DNA of 42,008 nucleotides, taken from positions 1 through 42,008 of the forward strand of contig PSRI01000083.1 in NCBI GenBank assembly GCA_003175935.1, read 5' to 3'. Below the pieces are notes generated by a model. It was not told the origin of the DNA, made no database searches, and saw only the letters and a list, made by a program, of their open reading frames with translations. Source of the DNA: Bacteroidota bacterium. Lineage in GTDB: Bacteria; Bacteroidota; Bacteroidia; Chitinophagales; Chitinophagaceae. Shown piece by piece: positions 1 to 8,800 of the stretch (positions within the stretch are counted from its first letter, which is position 1; every line of letters starts with the position of its first letter). The position numbers were made by a program, and so were the translations under genes.

Positions 1-6
1 CATTTA

Positions 7-52
7 TTGATAATGGAATGGAGCTTAAGTTTTCAGAACCTGCCATTATCAA
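7..52. repeat. Inverted repeat downstream of rho
   Basis: TTGATAATGG at 7-16 is mirrored exactly by CCATTATCAA at 43-52, giving a 10-bp stem with a 26-base loop just past the rho stop codon. It could be the 3' hairpin of the rho transcript, but no U-tract follows on the minus strand, so it is not a classic intrinsic terminator. The rest of 1-87 shows no gene. Confidence 0.35.
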
Positions 53-87
53 ATCAAAATCTTGTTGCCAAATAGAATTCCAAAAAA

Positions 88-1743
88 TTAGCCATTCATG
101 CTGGCGAGGAATTCCGAATTATCTTTAGTTCCACGCATACGCTTTAATAATTCATTCATGGCTTCTTCTGCATTCATATCAGCCATAAAATTGCGCAGCA
201 GGTACATTCTTTTCAATACATCTTTTTCGAGAAGCAAATCATCTCTTCTGGTAGAAGAAGCAACAAGGTCAATGGCAGGGAATATTCTTCTGTTGGCAAG
301 TCTTCTGTCGAGCTGAAGTTCCATATTACCGGTACCCTTAAACTCTTCAAAAATCACTTCATCCATTTTGGAACCCGTGTCGATAAGAGCAGTTGCTAAT
401 ATGGTTAGAGAACCTCCATTTTCAATTTTTCTTGCTGCACCAAAAAACTGTTTTGGCTTTTGCATCGCATTGGCTTCAACACCACCTGACAATACTTTAC
501 CAGATGCAGGAGCCACTGTATTATGAGCACGAGCCAAACGAGTGATAGAGTCAAGCAGGATAACAACATCATGTCCGCATTCTACCAGGCGCTTCGCTTT
601 TTGTAAGGCAATGGTTGAAACTTTCACATGCTTTTCAGCAGGCTCATCAAAAGTGGAAGCAATTACTTCGGCTTTCACACTTCTTTCCATATCAGTAACC
701 TCTTCCGGACGCTCATCTACCAGAACAATCATGAGATAGCATTCGGGGTGGTTCTCCGCAATGGCATTTGCAACTTCTTTTAATAAAACCGTTTTACCGG
801 TTTTTGGTTGCGCAACAATTAATCCACGCTGGCCTTTTCCTATTGGAGTGAAAAGGTCCATAATACGTGTGCTGTAGTTGAAAGGCTCGGTAAACAAATT
901 CAGTTTCTCGAATGGAAAAAGAGGAGTGAGGTAATCAAATGGAACACGGTCACGTACTTCCTCAGGTGATTTCGCATTGATCGTTTCAACTTTGAGAAGT
1001 GCAAAATATTTTTCGCCTTCTTTTGGTGGACGAACAGCTCCAAAAACAGTATCACCAGTTTTTAATCCAAATAATTTTATTTGTGATGGAGAAACATAAA
1101 TATCATCGGGAGAAGACAAATAATTATAATCACTGCTCCTTAAGAATCCATACCCATCGGGCATCATCTCAAGAACGCCTTCACTCATAATCACACCATC
1201 AAACTCAATATTGAAAGTTTGCTCACGACGATGCGGGTATTGCTTGCGTGCGCCATCATCGGGAGTTCCCGATTCTGATGCAACACCTTCCCTCGTTGCT
1301 ATATCAGTTTCGCCATTTGATTCACCAGCATTTGGTGAATTCTCATCAACAACAAGTTCTTCTTCTGATACAGGCGGAACTTCGTCATGGCCACCTTCGC
1401 CCTGAGCGTTGCGTGGTTTTCTGATTAATTTTTTGTCTTGCTTTTTATCTAATTCCGCTGGAGCAGGACGCTTGCGTTTAGATAAATTTTGATTTTTTTC
1501 TGATTCTGATTCCACAATAGCTTCTTCTGTGCTATTTGCAGTGCTCGCTTTAACTACGCGCTTGCGTTTGCTTTTATCATCACCGCCTTTTCCGGCAGCA
1601 CTATTCAAAATAGCTTGTTTATCGAGAATTTTGTAAATCAACTCTTGTTTGTCAAGCTTCTTTGGGTTGGGGATGTGTAACTGCTCGGCAATATCCAGCA
1701 GTTCAGGAACGAGCATATCGTTCAATTGGAGAATGTCGTACAT
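88..1743 (-). CDS. rho: Transcription termination factor Rho
   Basis: This is the hexameric RNA-dependent ATPase that ends transcription at Rho-dependent sites. The N-terminus (about 1-45) resembles the Rho N-terminal helical domain. Next comes a low-complexity, charged insertion of roughly 120 residues (about 50-170) rich in K, R, E, D and S. The RNA-binding cold-shock-like domain follows (about 180-255, with GYGFLR), then the ATPase core. The Walker A P-loop PKTGKT sits near residues 312-317, Walker B near VVILLDS, and the Q-/R-loop region follows. At 551 residues it is longer than the 419 of E. coli Rho because of the insertion, a state common in Bacteroidota. The start ATG at 1743 is the only sensible one. 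It is transcribed away from asnS across a 300-bp gap. Confidence 0.97.
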   Translation of the reverse strand: MYDILQLNDMLVPELLDIAEQLHIPNPKKLDKQELIYKILDKQAILNSAAGKGGDDKSKRKRVVKASTANSTEEAIVESESEKNQNLSKRKRPAPAELDKKQDKKLIRKPRNAQGEGGHDEVPPVSEEELVVDENSPNAGESNGETDIATREGVASESGTPDDGARKQYPHRREQTFNIEFDGVIMSEGVLEMMPDGYGFLRSSDYNYLSSPDDIYVSPSQIKLFGLKTGDTVFGAVRPPKEGEKYFALLKVETINAKSPEEVRDRVPFDYLTPLFPFEKLNLFTEPFNYSTRIMDLFTPIGKGQRGLIVAQPKTGKTVLLKEVANAIAENHPECYLMIVLVDERPEEVTDMERSVKAEVIASTFDEPAEKHVKVSTIALQKAKRLVECGHDVVILLDSITRLARAHNTVAPASGKVLSGGVEANAMQKPKQFFGAARKIENGGSLTILATALIDTGSKMDEVIFEEFKGTGNMELQLDRRLANRRIFPAIDLVASSTRRDDLLLEKDVLKRMYLLRNFMADMNAEEAMNELLKRMRGTKDNSEFLASMNG

Positions 1744-1796
1744 AAAAACACTTGAAGGTTTAACATCTAATCAAACACCTACTTTATAAGAGAAAA

Positions 1797-1916
1797 ATGT
1801 TGAAACGGATTTTTTGGTTTGATGAATTGCGCGGAATGGTAAAACTGATGATTCTGGAGCTAAGGAAAGAACTGATCAGCCTGATTCCACCGCAATTATA
1901 CAGTTTATTTCCGTAA
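1797..1916 (+). CDS. Possible small ORF, 39 aa, between rho and asnS
   Basis: An ATG at 1797 opens 39 codons ending at TAA 1914-1916. The predicted peptide begins MLKRIFWFDELRG and ends IPPQLYSLFP; it is amphipathic, with several aromatic residues and little low complexity. A purine-rich stretch (AAGAGAAAA) precedes the ATG. I do not recognise a family. It could be a chance ORF in the divergent rho/asnS spacer (1744-2066), which otherwise holds only the promoters of those two genes. The evidence is composition and position only. Confidence 0.25.
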   Translation: MLKRIFWFDELRGMVKLMILELRKELISLIPPQLYSLFP

Positions 1917-1994
1917 AGCAAAAATTTTTTGTCAACCCAAGCCTTAATTCAAAGACTTTAAAGCACTTAATACATTAATTTCTGGGAAGGAGAT

Positions 1995-2002
1995 TATCTT
2001 TG
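1995..2002 (+). promoter_or_regulatory. Bacteroidota-type -7 element of asnS
   Basis: TATCTTTG matches the TAnnTTTG consensus bound by the Bacteroidota primary sigma factor. Transcription would begin near 2008, giving a leader of about 60 bases before the ATG at 2067. I see no good TTG -33 element at the expected distance, so the call rests on the -7 box and its position. Confidence 0.5.
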
Positions 2003-2066
2003 CCGCTCTTTAACGCAGAATGCAGGTCAGCACTGGTTTTGCGCTATGATTAACAATAGCAGACAG

Positions 2067-3503
2067 ATGTTCAACAAAAGAGTAAAAATAAAAGAACTAT
2101 TGACCTGGCAGGCACAGGACCAGCAGGTAACAGTAATGGGATGGGTAAAAACATTCAGAAATAACCAGTTTATCGCTCTGAATGACGGTTCTACAAATAC
2201 AAATCTTCAGGTAGTTGTTGAACTGGGCAAATTCGATGAAAATTTATTAAAACGAGTTTCAACCGGGGCATCACTCAAAGTGGAAGGGACCCTCGTTGCT
2301 TCGCTGGGTAAAGGGCAATCTGTTGAACTGAAGGCAAACAAACTGGAGGTTTTGGGCGATGCTGATCCCGAGAAATTCCCCCTTCAACCTAAGGAACATA
2401 GCCTGGAATTTTTAAGGGAGATAGCCCACCTGCGTTTCCGCACCAACACATTTGGTTCTATATTCAGGGTTCGACATGCACTCGCGTTTGCAATACACAA
2501 ATTCTTTAATGAAAAAGGATTTGTATATATGCAAACTCCCGTCATTACTGCCAGCGATGCTGAAGGTGCTGGTGAAATGTTTAAAGTCACTACCCTCCCT
2601 TTCGATAAAACTCCCAGAAATGAAGACGGTACTGTAAACTTTAAAGAAGACTTTTTTGGAAAGGCCACGAATCTCACCGTGAGCGGTCAACTTGAAGGCG
2701 AACTTGCTGCAATGGCTTTTGCAGAGATTTATACTTTCGGTCCCACCTTCCGAGCAGAGAATTCAAATACAACCCGGCATCTCGCAGAATTCTGGATGAT
2801 AGAACCGGAAATGGCATTTTATGATCTTGAGGACAATATGAATCTAGCCGAAGAATTCATCAAGTATATTATTAAATATGCGATGGATAATAATAGGGAG
2901 GATCTTGAATTCCTGGCGCAGAGACTTCAAAAAGAAGAAAGCAAATTGCCGCAGGATCAGCGAAGCAGTATGAGCCTTATTGAAAAATTAAGCTTTGTTG
3001 TAAATAATCAGTTCGAAAGAATTACCTATACAGAGGCAATCGAAATTCTTTTGAATTCACCTGCATACAAGAAAAAGAAATTTCAATACGATGTGAAATG
3101 GGGAATAGACATGCAGAGCGAGCACGAAAGGTACCTTGTGGAAAAACATTTTAAAAAGCCCGTGATTGTAACCAATTACCCTGCTGAAATTAAGGCTTTT
3201 TATATGCGCCAAAATGAGGATGGAAAAACGGTAGCGGCAATGGATATTCTTGCGCCTGGAATCGGAGAAATTGTAGGGGGCTCACAAAGGGAAGAGCGAC
3301 TTGAAAAACTGGAAGCCAGGATGAAATCCATGCATATTCCAACCGAAGAAATGTGGTGGTACCTCGACACAAGGCGTTTTGGTTCCGTTCCTCACGCAGG
3401 ATTTGGTCTTGGGTTTGAAAGAATGGTTCTATTTGTAACAGGAATGACCAATATTCGAGATGTTATCGCATTCCCGAGAACGCCCAAAAATGCTGAATTT
3501 TAA
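2067..3503 (+). CDS. asnS: Asparaginyl-tRNA synthetase
   Basis: Class IIb aminoacyl-tRNA synthetase charging tRNA-Asn. The N-terminal OB-fold anticodon-binding domain covers about residues 10-110 ([15 protein letters not shown]). The catalytic core has the motif 2 region [15 protein letters not shown] and the motif 3 region [12 protein letters not shown], whose arginine contacts ATP. The sequence between motifs ([11 protein letters not shown]) favours Asn over Asp specificity. I chose ATG 2067 ([12 protein letters not shown]), which gives 478 residues, the usual family length; an in-frame ATG at 2046 would add seven untypical residues. The gene converges with the stress-protein gene: the stop codons are 5 bp apart, and a 6-bp hairpin (3503-3520) lies across them. 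Confidence 0.96.
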   Translation: MFNKRVKIKELLTWQAQDQQVTVMGWVKTFRNNQFIALNDGSTNTNLQVVVELGKFDENLLKRVSTGASLKVEGTLVASLGKGQSVELKANKLEVLGDADPEKFPLQPKEHSLEFLREIAHLRFRTNTFGSIFRVRHALAFAIHKFFNEKGFVYMQTPVITASDAEGAGEMFKVTTLPFDKTPRNEDGTVNFKEDFFGKATNLTVSGQLEGELAAMAFAEIYTFGPTFRAENSNTTRHLAEFWMIEPEMAFYDLEDNMNLAEEFIKYIIKYAMDNNREDLEFLAQRLQKEESKLPQDQRSSMSLIEKLSFVVNNQFERITYTEAIEILLNSPAYKKKKFQYDVKWGIDMQSEHERYLVEKHFKKPVIVTNYPAEIKAFYMRQNEDGKTVAAMDILAPGIGEIVGGSQREERLEKLEARMKSMHIPTEEMWWYLDTRRFGSVPHAGFGLGFERMVLFVTGMTNIRDVIAFPRTPKNAEF

Positions 3504-3508
3504 TTCAC

Positions 3509-4336
3509 TTATTCGTGAATGGAAATAATTGGAATGTGAGAATGAAATGCAAGTTGTGAAGTGTGGCTTTTTTGAAATAGCCCATCCAGCAATCGATGCT
3601 TTTTTGGAATTACCATCAACAGATCTATTGCATTGCTTTCTGCAAATTCATTGATACCATCTTCTACCACAGCATTGTTAATGAAATAATATTTGGGATT
3701 TGTTCCTTCTAATAAAGTATCAAGCAATAGAGATTGTTCCGACTTTTCGGAGTCGGAATTTTTTTTCTTATAATCCACATTCAATACTTCCAACTCCGCA
3801 TTGAAGAGTTGAACCAATTCTTTGATCTCCGAAACAGGAGTAGTATCAACAACCTGTTTAAAATCGCAGGCCAATCCTATTTTCTTGATTTGCTTAAATT
3901 CTGCACCTGGAGGAACTACAATTATAGGTGCATGTAAGTGCCGGATAGCACTTAAAGTGGCGCTTCCAAGAAATAATCTTTCCACCGCGCTCTGACCCTT
4001 CGTTCCCATTACAATTGCAAAGGGATTTATTGATTTACAAATCGCGTTTAATTCGTCTACTATCTCCCCCATTTTTGCTTCTGCATACACTTTTATTTTT
4101 CCTGAACCTGTCTGTTCAATTTTTTGTTTCAATTCCTGAATTCTTTCATCATTTATTTTTTGTAATTCATCAGGACTTATTGTTGGAATATAGATGTCGG
4201 TGTTGAATGAAACAGGGATTTGGAAGATATGAACCAACATAATATTTGCCCCGATTGCATCTGCCATATTAACGGCATAATTCATTGCATTTATCGAAAC
4301 AGGAGAAAAATCTGTAGGAACAACCAGGATTTTCAT
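3509..4336 (-). CDS. Universal stress protein, two Usp domains
   Basis: A cytoplasmic protein of 275 residues with two tandem UspA-like domains (about 1-145 and 150-275), the tandem arrangement common in Bacteroidota. The first domain keeps the ATP-binding signature G-x2-G-x9-G-S (MGTKGQ...LFLGSATLSAI) and the leading LVPTDFS strand. The second domain ends in IPIISIHE but lacks the glycine signature, so it probably does not bind nucleotide. Family members respond to starvation, redox or envelope stress; the client here is unknown. It is transcribed alone, convergent with asnS. Confidence 0.9.
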   Translation of the reverse strand: MKILVVPTDFSPVSINAMNYAVNMADAIGANIMLVHIFQIPVSFNTDIYIPTISPDELQKINDERIQELKQKIEQTGSGKIKVYAEAKMGEIVDELNAICKSINPFAIVMGTKGQSAVERLFLGSATLSAIRHLHAPIIVVPPGAEFKQIKKIGLACDFKQVVDTTPVSEIKELVQLFNAELEVLNVDYKKKNSDSEKSEQSLLLDTLLEGTNPKYYFINNAVVEDGINEFAESNAIDLLMVIPKKHRLLDGLFQKSHTSQLAFHSHIPIISIHE

Positions 4337-4494
4337 GAGCTTGTTCTTAAGTGAATTAAAAATGTATCGATTGAAATCAGTGGCCGGAACAGGTAGGTTT
4401 ATTTCTTAGCTTGCATAAGTTTGGTCATCAATCGCCGATCTTGTTTTCAGATCAAAAATAAGTTTTGTAATTTATTGTTCTCAATTTTAGCCAT

Positions 4495-5439
4495 ATGAAT
4501 ATTCCCGTAGTGGATCTCTCTGATTTTACATCAGGTGATGAGTCCAAAAAGAAAGTATTTGTAGAGCAGCTGGGCAAGGCCTTTGAAGAAGTAGGGTTTG
4601 TAGCAGTAAAAAACCATGGAATTCCTGATGAATTTATTGGAACGCTATATAAAAATGTACAACAATTCTTTGCTTTACCTCTCGACAAGAAGAATAAATA
4701 TGAAGTTCCGGGTTTGGCCGGACAAAGAGGATATACCTCATTCGGTAAGGAACACGCGAAGGGCAGTGATGCCCCGGATCTAAAAGAATTCTTTCAATAC
4801 GGGCAAATAGTTGAAGATCTGGATCCAGCCCGCAAGGAATATCCTGAAAATGTTCAGGTTCAGGAACTGCCAGATTTTAACTCCGTTTTTTATGGTGCTT
4901 TCAGGGCATTTGAAAAATCAGGGAAATCGTTGCTACAGGCCATTGCAATTTACCTGGGACTGAATGAGCATTATTTTGATACCCAAATACACAACGGAAA
5001 TTCAATTCTCAGGGCCATACATTATCCGCCAATAGTAAGGGAGCCTAAATCGGCAATTAGAGCTGAACAGCATGAAGATATCAATTTAATTACCCTGCTT
5101 GTTGGCGCAAGTGCTGATGGTTTACAAATTCTCACAAAAAAGGGGGATTGGGTTCCTGTAACTTCTTTGCCAGAACAAATTGTGGTGAATGTAGGAGATA
5201 TGTTACAGCGGCTCACAAATAATAAATTGCGTAGCACAACCCATCGTGTAGTAAATCCGCCACGAGAATTATGGCATACTTCAAGATTTTCAATTCCATT
5301 TTTTTTGCATCCACGAAGCGACATGTCGTTGGCATGCCTTGACAGCTGTGTCGATTCGAACCACGAAAAAGCATATCCGGATGTTACCGCAGGAGAATAC
5401 CTTGACGAGCGTCTAAGGGAAATAGGACTGAAAAAATAA
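4495..5439 (+). CDS. 2-oxoglutarate/Fe(II) oxygenase, isopenicillin N synthase-like
   Basis: A 314-residue soluble oxygenase of the 2OG-Fe(II) superfamily. The N-terminal DIOX_N region (residues 1-115) includes GFVAVKNHGIP, the typical entry of this domain. The C-terminal jelly roll carries the iron triad His193-x-Asp195 (QHEDINL) and His250 (STTHRV). The 2-oxoglutarate-binding pair Arg264-x-Ser266 (RFSIPFF) is also present. All catalytic residues are therefore intact. Family members hydroxylate or cyclise small molecules; isopenicillin N synthase itself does not use 2-oxoglutarate, but the R-x-S pair here argues for its use. The substrate cannot be read from the sequence and no biosynthetic cluster surrounds it. 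Confidence 0.88.
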   Translation: MNIPVVDLSDFTSGDESKKKVFVEQLGKAFEEVGFVAVKNHGIPDEFIGTLYKNVQQFFALPLDKKNKYEVPGLAGQRGYTSFGKEHAKGSDAPDLKEFFQYGQIVEDLDPARKEYPENVQVQELPDFNSVFYGAFRAFEKSGKSLLQAIAIYLGLNEHYFDTQIHNGNSILRAIHYPPIVREPKSAIRAEQHEDINLITLLVGASADGLQILTKKGDWVPVTSLPEQIVVNVGDMLQRLTNNKLRSTTHRVVNPPRELWHTSRFSIPFFLHPRSDMSLACLDSCVDSNHEKAYPDVTAGEYLDERLREIGLKK

Positions 5440-5499
5440 AATGCTGAAATTGATGGAGCACCAAGATAAATTCAATCCTTCTTACTTAACCCATCGGCT

Positions 5500-6744
5500 T
5501 TGAAATTACTCCGACATATTCCCTTCCTGAAAGCAGTTGCGCTACACAGTATTTCTGCCTTTGGCGGTCCCCAGGGACATATGGGAATGATGATGAAGAC
5601 CTTTGTTCACAGGCGAAAAGATGTCACAGAACAGGAATTGCTGGAATATAATGCATTTTGTCAGTTGCTTCCAGGGGCATCCTCTACTCAGACACTTACA
5701 CTTATTGGATATAAAAGAGGCGGCTTGCCGCTCGCCATTATCACATTAATTATATGGCTGCTTCCTGCATGCACCATCATGGGAACATTGTCATTTTACC
5801 TGGACCTGGTAAAAAAAGATGTTTTCAAATTTGTAAAACCTATGGCGATTGGTTTTATTGGTTTTGCCGCTTTCAGAGCTTTTACCCTCGTTGTGAAAAA
5901 TCGTGTTGCCAGATATATAATGGTAATCTCCATGATCGCTACATATTACCTTTTTAAAACTCCATGGGTATTTCCTATAGTAATTATTTTCGGAGGAATC
6001 GTTACCAATTTTACTGAAAAGAAAATCGAAAAAACCGAAACTAAATACCGGCCCATCAAATGGGGCAATATCGTGATCTTTTTTTCCATCATTATTATCG
6101 CCGGTTTCCTCAGCGAAACTGCCACTAAGAAAAATTGGCCCGACCGAAAAGCATTTAATTTTTTTGAGAACCAGTATCGTTTCGGAAGTCTCGTGTTTGG
6201 CGGAGGCGACGTGCTAATACCAATGATGTACGAGCAATATGTAATCAGGCCGGAATCAAAAAGAGTATTGGAAAACAGAAGAGATGTAATTAAGATAAAT
6301 AAAAATGATTTTCTTACAGGAGCAGGAATTGTAAGGGCGATACCCGGGCCAGTATTTTCAATAGCAGCTTTTACAGGTGGACTTGCTTTGGAAACCGAAG
6401 GAAAGAAAATGCAGGTTGTCGGATGCATTATCGGGGCTATCGCGATCTTTTTACCCAGCGCACTTTTGGTTTTGTTCTTCTTCCCTGTATGGAACAATCT
6501 CAAAAAGTACACAGGAATTTACAGAGCTCTCAAGGGAATTAATGCAGCAGTAGTAGGTATAATGACAGCCTCTACCATTTATTTGATGAAGGATATTTCT
6601 ATTGTGGAAATATTAGATGGAAAAACTATCAGCTTTGTCAATATTGGAGTGATCATCGGAACTTTTCTTCTTCTTACATTTTCTCGGCTACCCGCGCCCG
6701 TTATAGTGCTGGCTTGTCTGTTTATCGGCTGGTTCGTCAATTAG
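5500..6744 (+). CDS. chrA: Chromate transporter family (CHR) membrane protein
   Basis: A 414-residue polytopic membrane protein with two homologous CHR halves, the long-chain form of the family. Half 1 has [13 protein letters not shown] and [19 protein letters not shown]. Half 2 has [11 protein letters not shown] followed by [21 protein letters not shown]. Characterised ChrA proteins export chromate; many homologues have other or unknown substrates, so the symbol gives the family only. The start is TTG at 5500: no in-frame ATG or GTG lies between it and the upstream TAA at 5467. The stop overlaps the convergent nadD stop by 4 bp. Confidence 0.85.
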   Translation: MKLLRHIPFLKAVALHSISAFGGPQGHMGMMMKTFVHRRKDVTEQELLEYNAFCQLLPGASSTQTLTLIGYKRGGLPLAIITLIIWLLPACTIMGTLSFYLDLVKKDVFKFVKPMAIGFIGFAAFRAFTLVVKNRVARYIMVISMIATYYLFKTPWVFPIVIIFGGIVTNFTEKKIEKTETKYRPIKWGNIVIFFSIIIIAGFLSETATKKNWPDRKAFNFFENQYRFGSLVFGGGDVLIPMMYEQYVIRPESKRVLENRRDVIKINKNDFLTGAGIVRAIPGPVFSIAAFTGGLALETEGKKMQVVGCIIGAIAIFLPSALLVLFFFPVWNNLKKYTGIYRALKGINAAVVGIMTASTIYLMKDISIVEILDGKTISFVNIGVIIGTFLLLTFSRLPAPVIVLACLFIGWFVN

Positions 6745-7310
6745 CGATAATAATTATTCCGCTCTATTTCTTCTTTTACAATATCCGGTACCAGGTATCT
6801 GATAGATTTTTTTTGTTTCACCAGTTCCCTGATTTGTGTTGCAGAAATTTGCAATAGTGGAGCATCTACAACGGTGAGTAACGGATCATCTGGTCCGGTA
6901 ATTTCGAAGCCAGCTCTTTTATAAACAAATATGGGATATCGCTTCACGATGAGTTCAGCATTCTTCCATTTCGGTAGATTTTGATAGCTGTCGCTACCCA
7001 TAATAATGGAGAACTTATGGTTTGGATATTTCTCTTCGAGATATGTGAGTGTATCGATTGTGTAGGAAGGTCGCGGTAAATAAAATTCTATATCGGATGC
7101 TTTTAGGTTATTCTCGCCTTCAATTGCAATTTTAACCAGGTGTAATCTTTGATATTCGTTCAAAAGCCCTGCGGAATTTTTAAATGGATTTTGGGGACTC
7201 ACTACAAACCAAACCTGGTCCAGTCTGGTTGAATTCAATACATAATTTGCAATGATTAAATGTCCGTGATGGATTGGATTGAAAGATCCGAAATATAAAC
7301 CGATTTGCAT
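6741..7310 (-). CDS. nadD: Nicotinate-nucleotide adenylyltransferase
   Basis: Converts nicotinate mononucleotide plus ATP to deamido-NAD in NAD synthesis. The 189-residue protein has the nucleotidyltransferase start [10 protein letters not shown] (residues 8-17, with the HxGH motif at 14-17), the mid-region [16 protein letters not shown], and the ISATQIR motif near the C-terminus. It lies 28 bp downstream of the FeoA-like gene on the same strand, so the two are probably co-transcribed. nadA, acting earlier in the same pathway, is 30 kb away in this window at 36312-37322. Confidence 0.95.
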   Translation of the reverse strand: MQIGLYFGSFNPIHHGHLIIANYVLNSTRLDQVWFVVSPQNPFKNSAGLLNEYQRLHLVKIAIEGENNLKASDIEFYLPRPSYTIDTLTYLEEKYPNHKFSIIMGSDSYQNLPKWKNAELIVKRYPIFVYKRAGFEITGPDDPLLTVVDAPLLQISATQIRELVKQKKSIRYLVPDIVKEEIERNNYYR

Positions 7311-7338
7311 TTAAAAGATTGATAACCAAGATATTATG

Positions 7339-7563
7339 CTACACTTCCTCGACCAGGACCTTTGCAGCTTCATTCAATCGCAAACTTAAATTATATCCTG
7401 CAACTGAAATGGAAATCGGGTCTCCAAGAGGTGCCACCTGTTCAATCGTTACAACTTCGCCAGGTACAAAGCCCATTTCCATTAGTTTCAGGAATATTTC
7501 ATCTTTTTCAAATTGTCTAATTACAACAGATATTCCTATTCCTATTTCCGATAATCTTTTCAT
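7339..7563 (-). CDS. feoA: FeoA-domain protein
   Basis: A 74-residue SH3-like FeoA domain. FeoA is the small cytoplasmic partner of the ferrous iron transporter FeoB; similar domains also end DtxR-type regulators. The motif LKLMEMGFVPGEVVTIEQVAPLG (broken here at ISISV) is typical. No feoB lies next to it; the downstream gene is nadD. A good -7 element precedes it at 7571-7578, so it heads its own transcript. It may serve a FeoB encoded elsewhere or have another role. Confidence 0.88.
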   Translation of the reverse strand: MKRLSEIGIGISVVIRQFEKDEIFLKLMEMGFVPGEVVTIEQVAPLGDPISISVAGYNLSLRLNEAAKVLVEEV

Positions 7564-7570
7564 AGAGGTA

Positions 7571-7578
7571 CAAATCTA
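7571..7578 (-). promoter_or_regulatory. Bacteroidota-type -7 element of feoA-nadD
   Basis: On the minus strand this reads TAGATTTG, matching TAnnTTTG. It is 7 bases before the feoA ATG, so the leader would be very short or absent. A TTG at about 7594-7596 is closer than the ideal -33 spacing. Confidence 0.45.
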
Positions 7579-7628
7579 TTCTGTCCTATTCAGCAATTTG
7601 TTACGATTTTTGGAAAAGGAATTAGCCT

Positions 7629-8054
7629 ATGGCCAGTATTAACTTTCATATGATGCAATCGAATTTTTCTCTTCGGGATCGGACCCGTCTTAAGAAGTTC
7701 ATAGTGCAAATATTTAAGAAGGAAGGAAAAGCTTTGGAAAGTCTGGATTATATTTTTTGCTCTGATGATTACCTTTTACAAATTAATCGACAGTTTCTCA
7801 ACCACGACTTTTATACGGATATTATAACCTTTGACTTAAGCAGTAAATCGAGACAAACAATTGGAGAGATATACATAAGTATTGATCGCGTTAAGGATAA
7901 TGCCAAAAATTTGAATGTCCGGTTCCAGGAAGAATTGCATAGAGTCATCTTTCATGGTGTTCTTCATCTCTGTGGATACAAGGACAAGTTAAAACCGGAT
8001 ATCAAAATAATGAGAGAAATGGAAAATCGTTATCTCGCTAAATATTTAGATTAA
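7629..8054 (+). CDS. ybeY: Endoribonuclease YbeY (rRNA maturation)
   Basis: Metal-dependent single-strand RNase needed for 16S rRNA 3'-end maturation and ribosome quality control. The 141-residue protein carries the zinc motif HGVLHLCGYKDK. Its first two ligands are His109 and His113. The third position (119) is Asp rather than the His of the E. coli HGxLHLxGYDH form, a substitution I recall from Bacteroidota homologues. The upstream helix-strand region TDIITFDLS is typical. It begins a plus-strand run, ybeY-CAP-mnmG, with 13 bp to the next gene. Confidence 0.93.
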   Translation: MASINFHMMQSNFSLRDRTRLKKFIVQIFKKEGKALESLDYIFCSDDYLLQINRQFLNHDFYTDIITFDLSSKSRQTIGEIYISIDRVKDNAKNLNVRFQEELHRVIFHGVLHLCGYKDKLKPDIKIMREMENRYLAKYLD

Positions 8055-8059
8055 ATTAA

Positions 8060-8075
8060 AGTTTCACGTGAAACA
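8060..8075. promoter_or_regulatory. parS: parS-like ParB-binding site 1
   Basis: AGTTTCACGTGAAACA matches 15 of 16 bases of the widely conserved chromosomal parS sequence TGTTNCACGTGAAACA. The 14-base core GTTTCACGTGAAAC is a perfect palindrome. It lies in the 13-bp gap between ybeY and the CAP gene and contains the latter's GTG start codon. ParB would nucleate here for chromosome segregation. No parA or parB gene is in the window. Confidence 0.82.
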
Positions 8076-8733
8076 CATCTTATTTATAGCTTTCATTCTA
8101 ATTTTTGGTCCACAGTTTAGTTTCACTCAATCAATGGTAAGTCTGGAAGACAAAGATTTTAAGCCAGATATCGCTCTTGACACCAGTATTCAAAACTGGT
8201 TAAATTCTTTCCCTGAGTATAAAAACTTAAGCATCGAGGAACAAAACGTCTATTATTGGGTCAATTTCATGAGAAAGGACCCTAAAAGGTTCAGTTCTCT
8301 AGTTTTAACGCCTTTTCTTCAAGAATTCAAAGTCATGGATAATGCAGATTCGAGGTCTTTAAAAGTTGACCTTCAGACAAATTCAACCTTAAAACCATTG
8401 CGACCGAACTCTGCTCTAATAAAAACGGCATCTGTCCAGGCTGCGGATCTGGGCCAAAATGGACGAACGATAAGCCATAATTCAACCGGGGGCAAATCTT
8501 TTGGAGATCGAATGAAAGAAGCCGGCATTCAAAAATGTGCATTTGAAAATATATACAGTGGCAAAAAGGACGCATTGGAAGCAATACTACTTCTTTTAAT
8601 AGATTCCGGGGTTCCGAACAAGGGACATCGAAAAGCTCTTCTAAATGCCGATGTTACTTCAATGGGTGCTTCATTCGCTCCATTTCGGGCACAACAGAAT
8701 TTTGTTCTAGTACAGGATTTTTCTTGCGATTAA
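8068..8733 (+). CDS. Secreted CAP-domain (SCP/PR1-like) protein
   Basis: A 221-residue protein with an N-terminal signal peptide (MKHILFIAFILIFGPQFSFT) and a CAP domain over about residues 45-220. CAP signatures visible are VNFMRKDPKRF, the early His in ISHNST, FENIYSG, and NKGHRKALLN, with the two conserved histidines and ENI. Bacterial CAP proteins are usually exported; functions vary from lipid binding to proteolysis and are mostly unknown. The start is GTG at 8068, fixed by the signal peptide; the next in-frame ATG would remove it. That codon sits inside the parS palindrome. The gene separates ybeY from mnmG. Confidence 0.85.
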   Translation: MKHILFIAFILIFGPQFSFTQSMVSLEDKDFKPDIALDTSIQNWLNSFPEYKNLSIEEQNVYYWVNFMRKDPKRFSSLVLTPFLQEFKVMDNADSRSLKVDLQTNSTLKPLRPNSALIKTASVQAADLGQNGRTISHNSTGGKSFGDRMKEAGIQKCAFENIYSGKKDALEAILLLLIDSGVPNKGHRKALLNADVTSMGASFAPFRAQQNFVLVQDFSCD

Positions 8734-8739
8734 TCACAA

Positions 8740-8755
8740 TGTTTCACGTGGAACT
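8740..8755. promoter_or_regulatory. parS: parS-like ParB-binding site 2
   Basis: TGTTTCACGTGGAACT; its reverse complement AGTTCCACGTGAAACA fits TGTTNCACGTGAAACA at 15 of 16 positions, with C at the variable base. It lies 6 bp after the CAP gene stop and 45 bp before the mnmG start. With the site at 8060-8075 it forms a pair 680 bp apart. I found no third CACGTG-centred copy in the window. Confidence 0.8.
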
Positions 8756-8788
8756 TCGTTGCGAAACCTGAATTCAAAATCAGAATTG

Positions 8789-8796
8789 TAATTTTG
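8789..8796 (+). promoter_or_regulatory. Possible -7 element of mnmG
   Basis: TAATTTTG fits TAnnTTTG and ends 4 bases before the mnmG ATG, which would make the transcript leaderless or nearly so. No TTG lies at the ideal spacing; the nearest is 27 bp upstream. Read-through from ybeY and the CAP gene is the alternative. Confidence 0.3.
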
Positions 8797-8800
8797 CGCC

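Noticed and set aside
3503-3520. Hairpin ATTCAC/GTGAAT over the asnS and stress-protein stops as a terminator
   Set aside because: Only 6 bp, AT-rich and without a clear U-tract on either strand; mentioned but not called.
5022-5324. 100-codon minus-strand ORF inside the 2OG oxygenase gene
   Set aside because: The plus-strand frame holds the full iron and 2-oxoglutarate ligands; the antisense frame has no homology I can see.
5946-6512. 188-codon minus-strand ORF opposite the chromate transporter
   Set aside because: It is the antisense of a clear CHR-family gene; its composition (runs of K, P, T) and lack of any recognisable motif fit a shadow frame.
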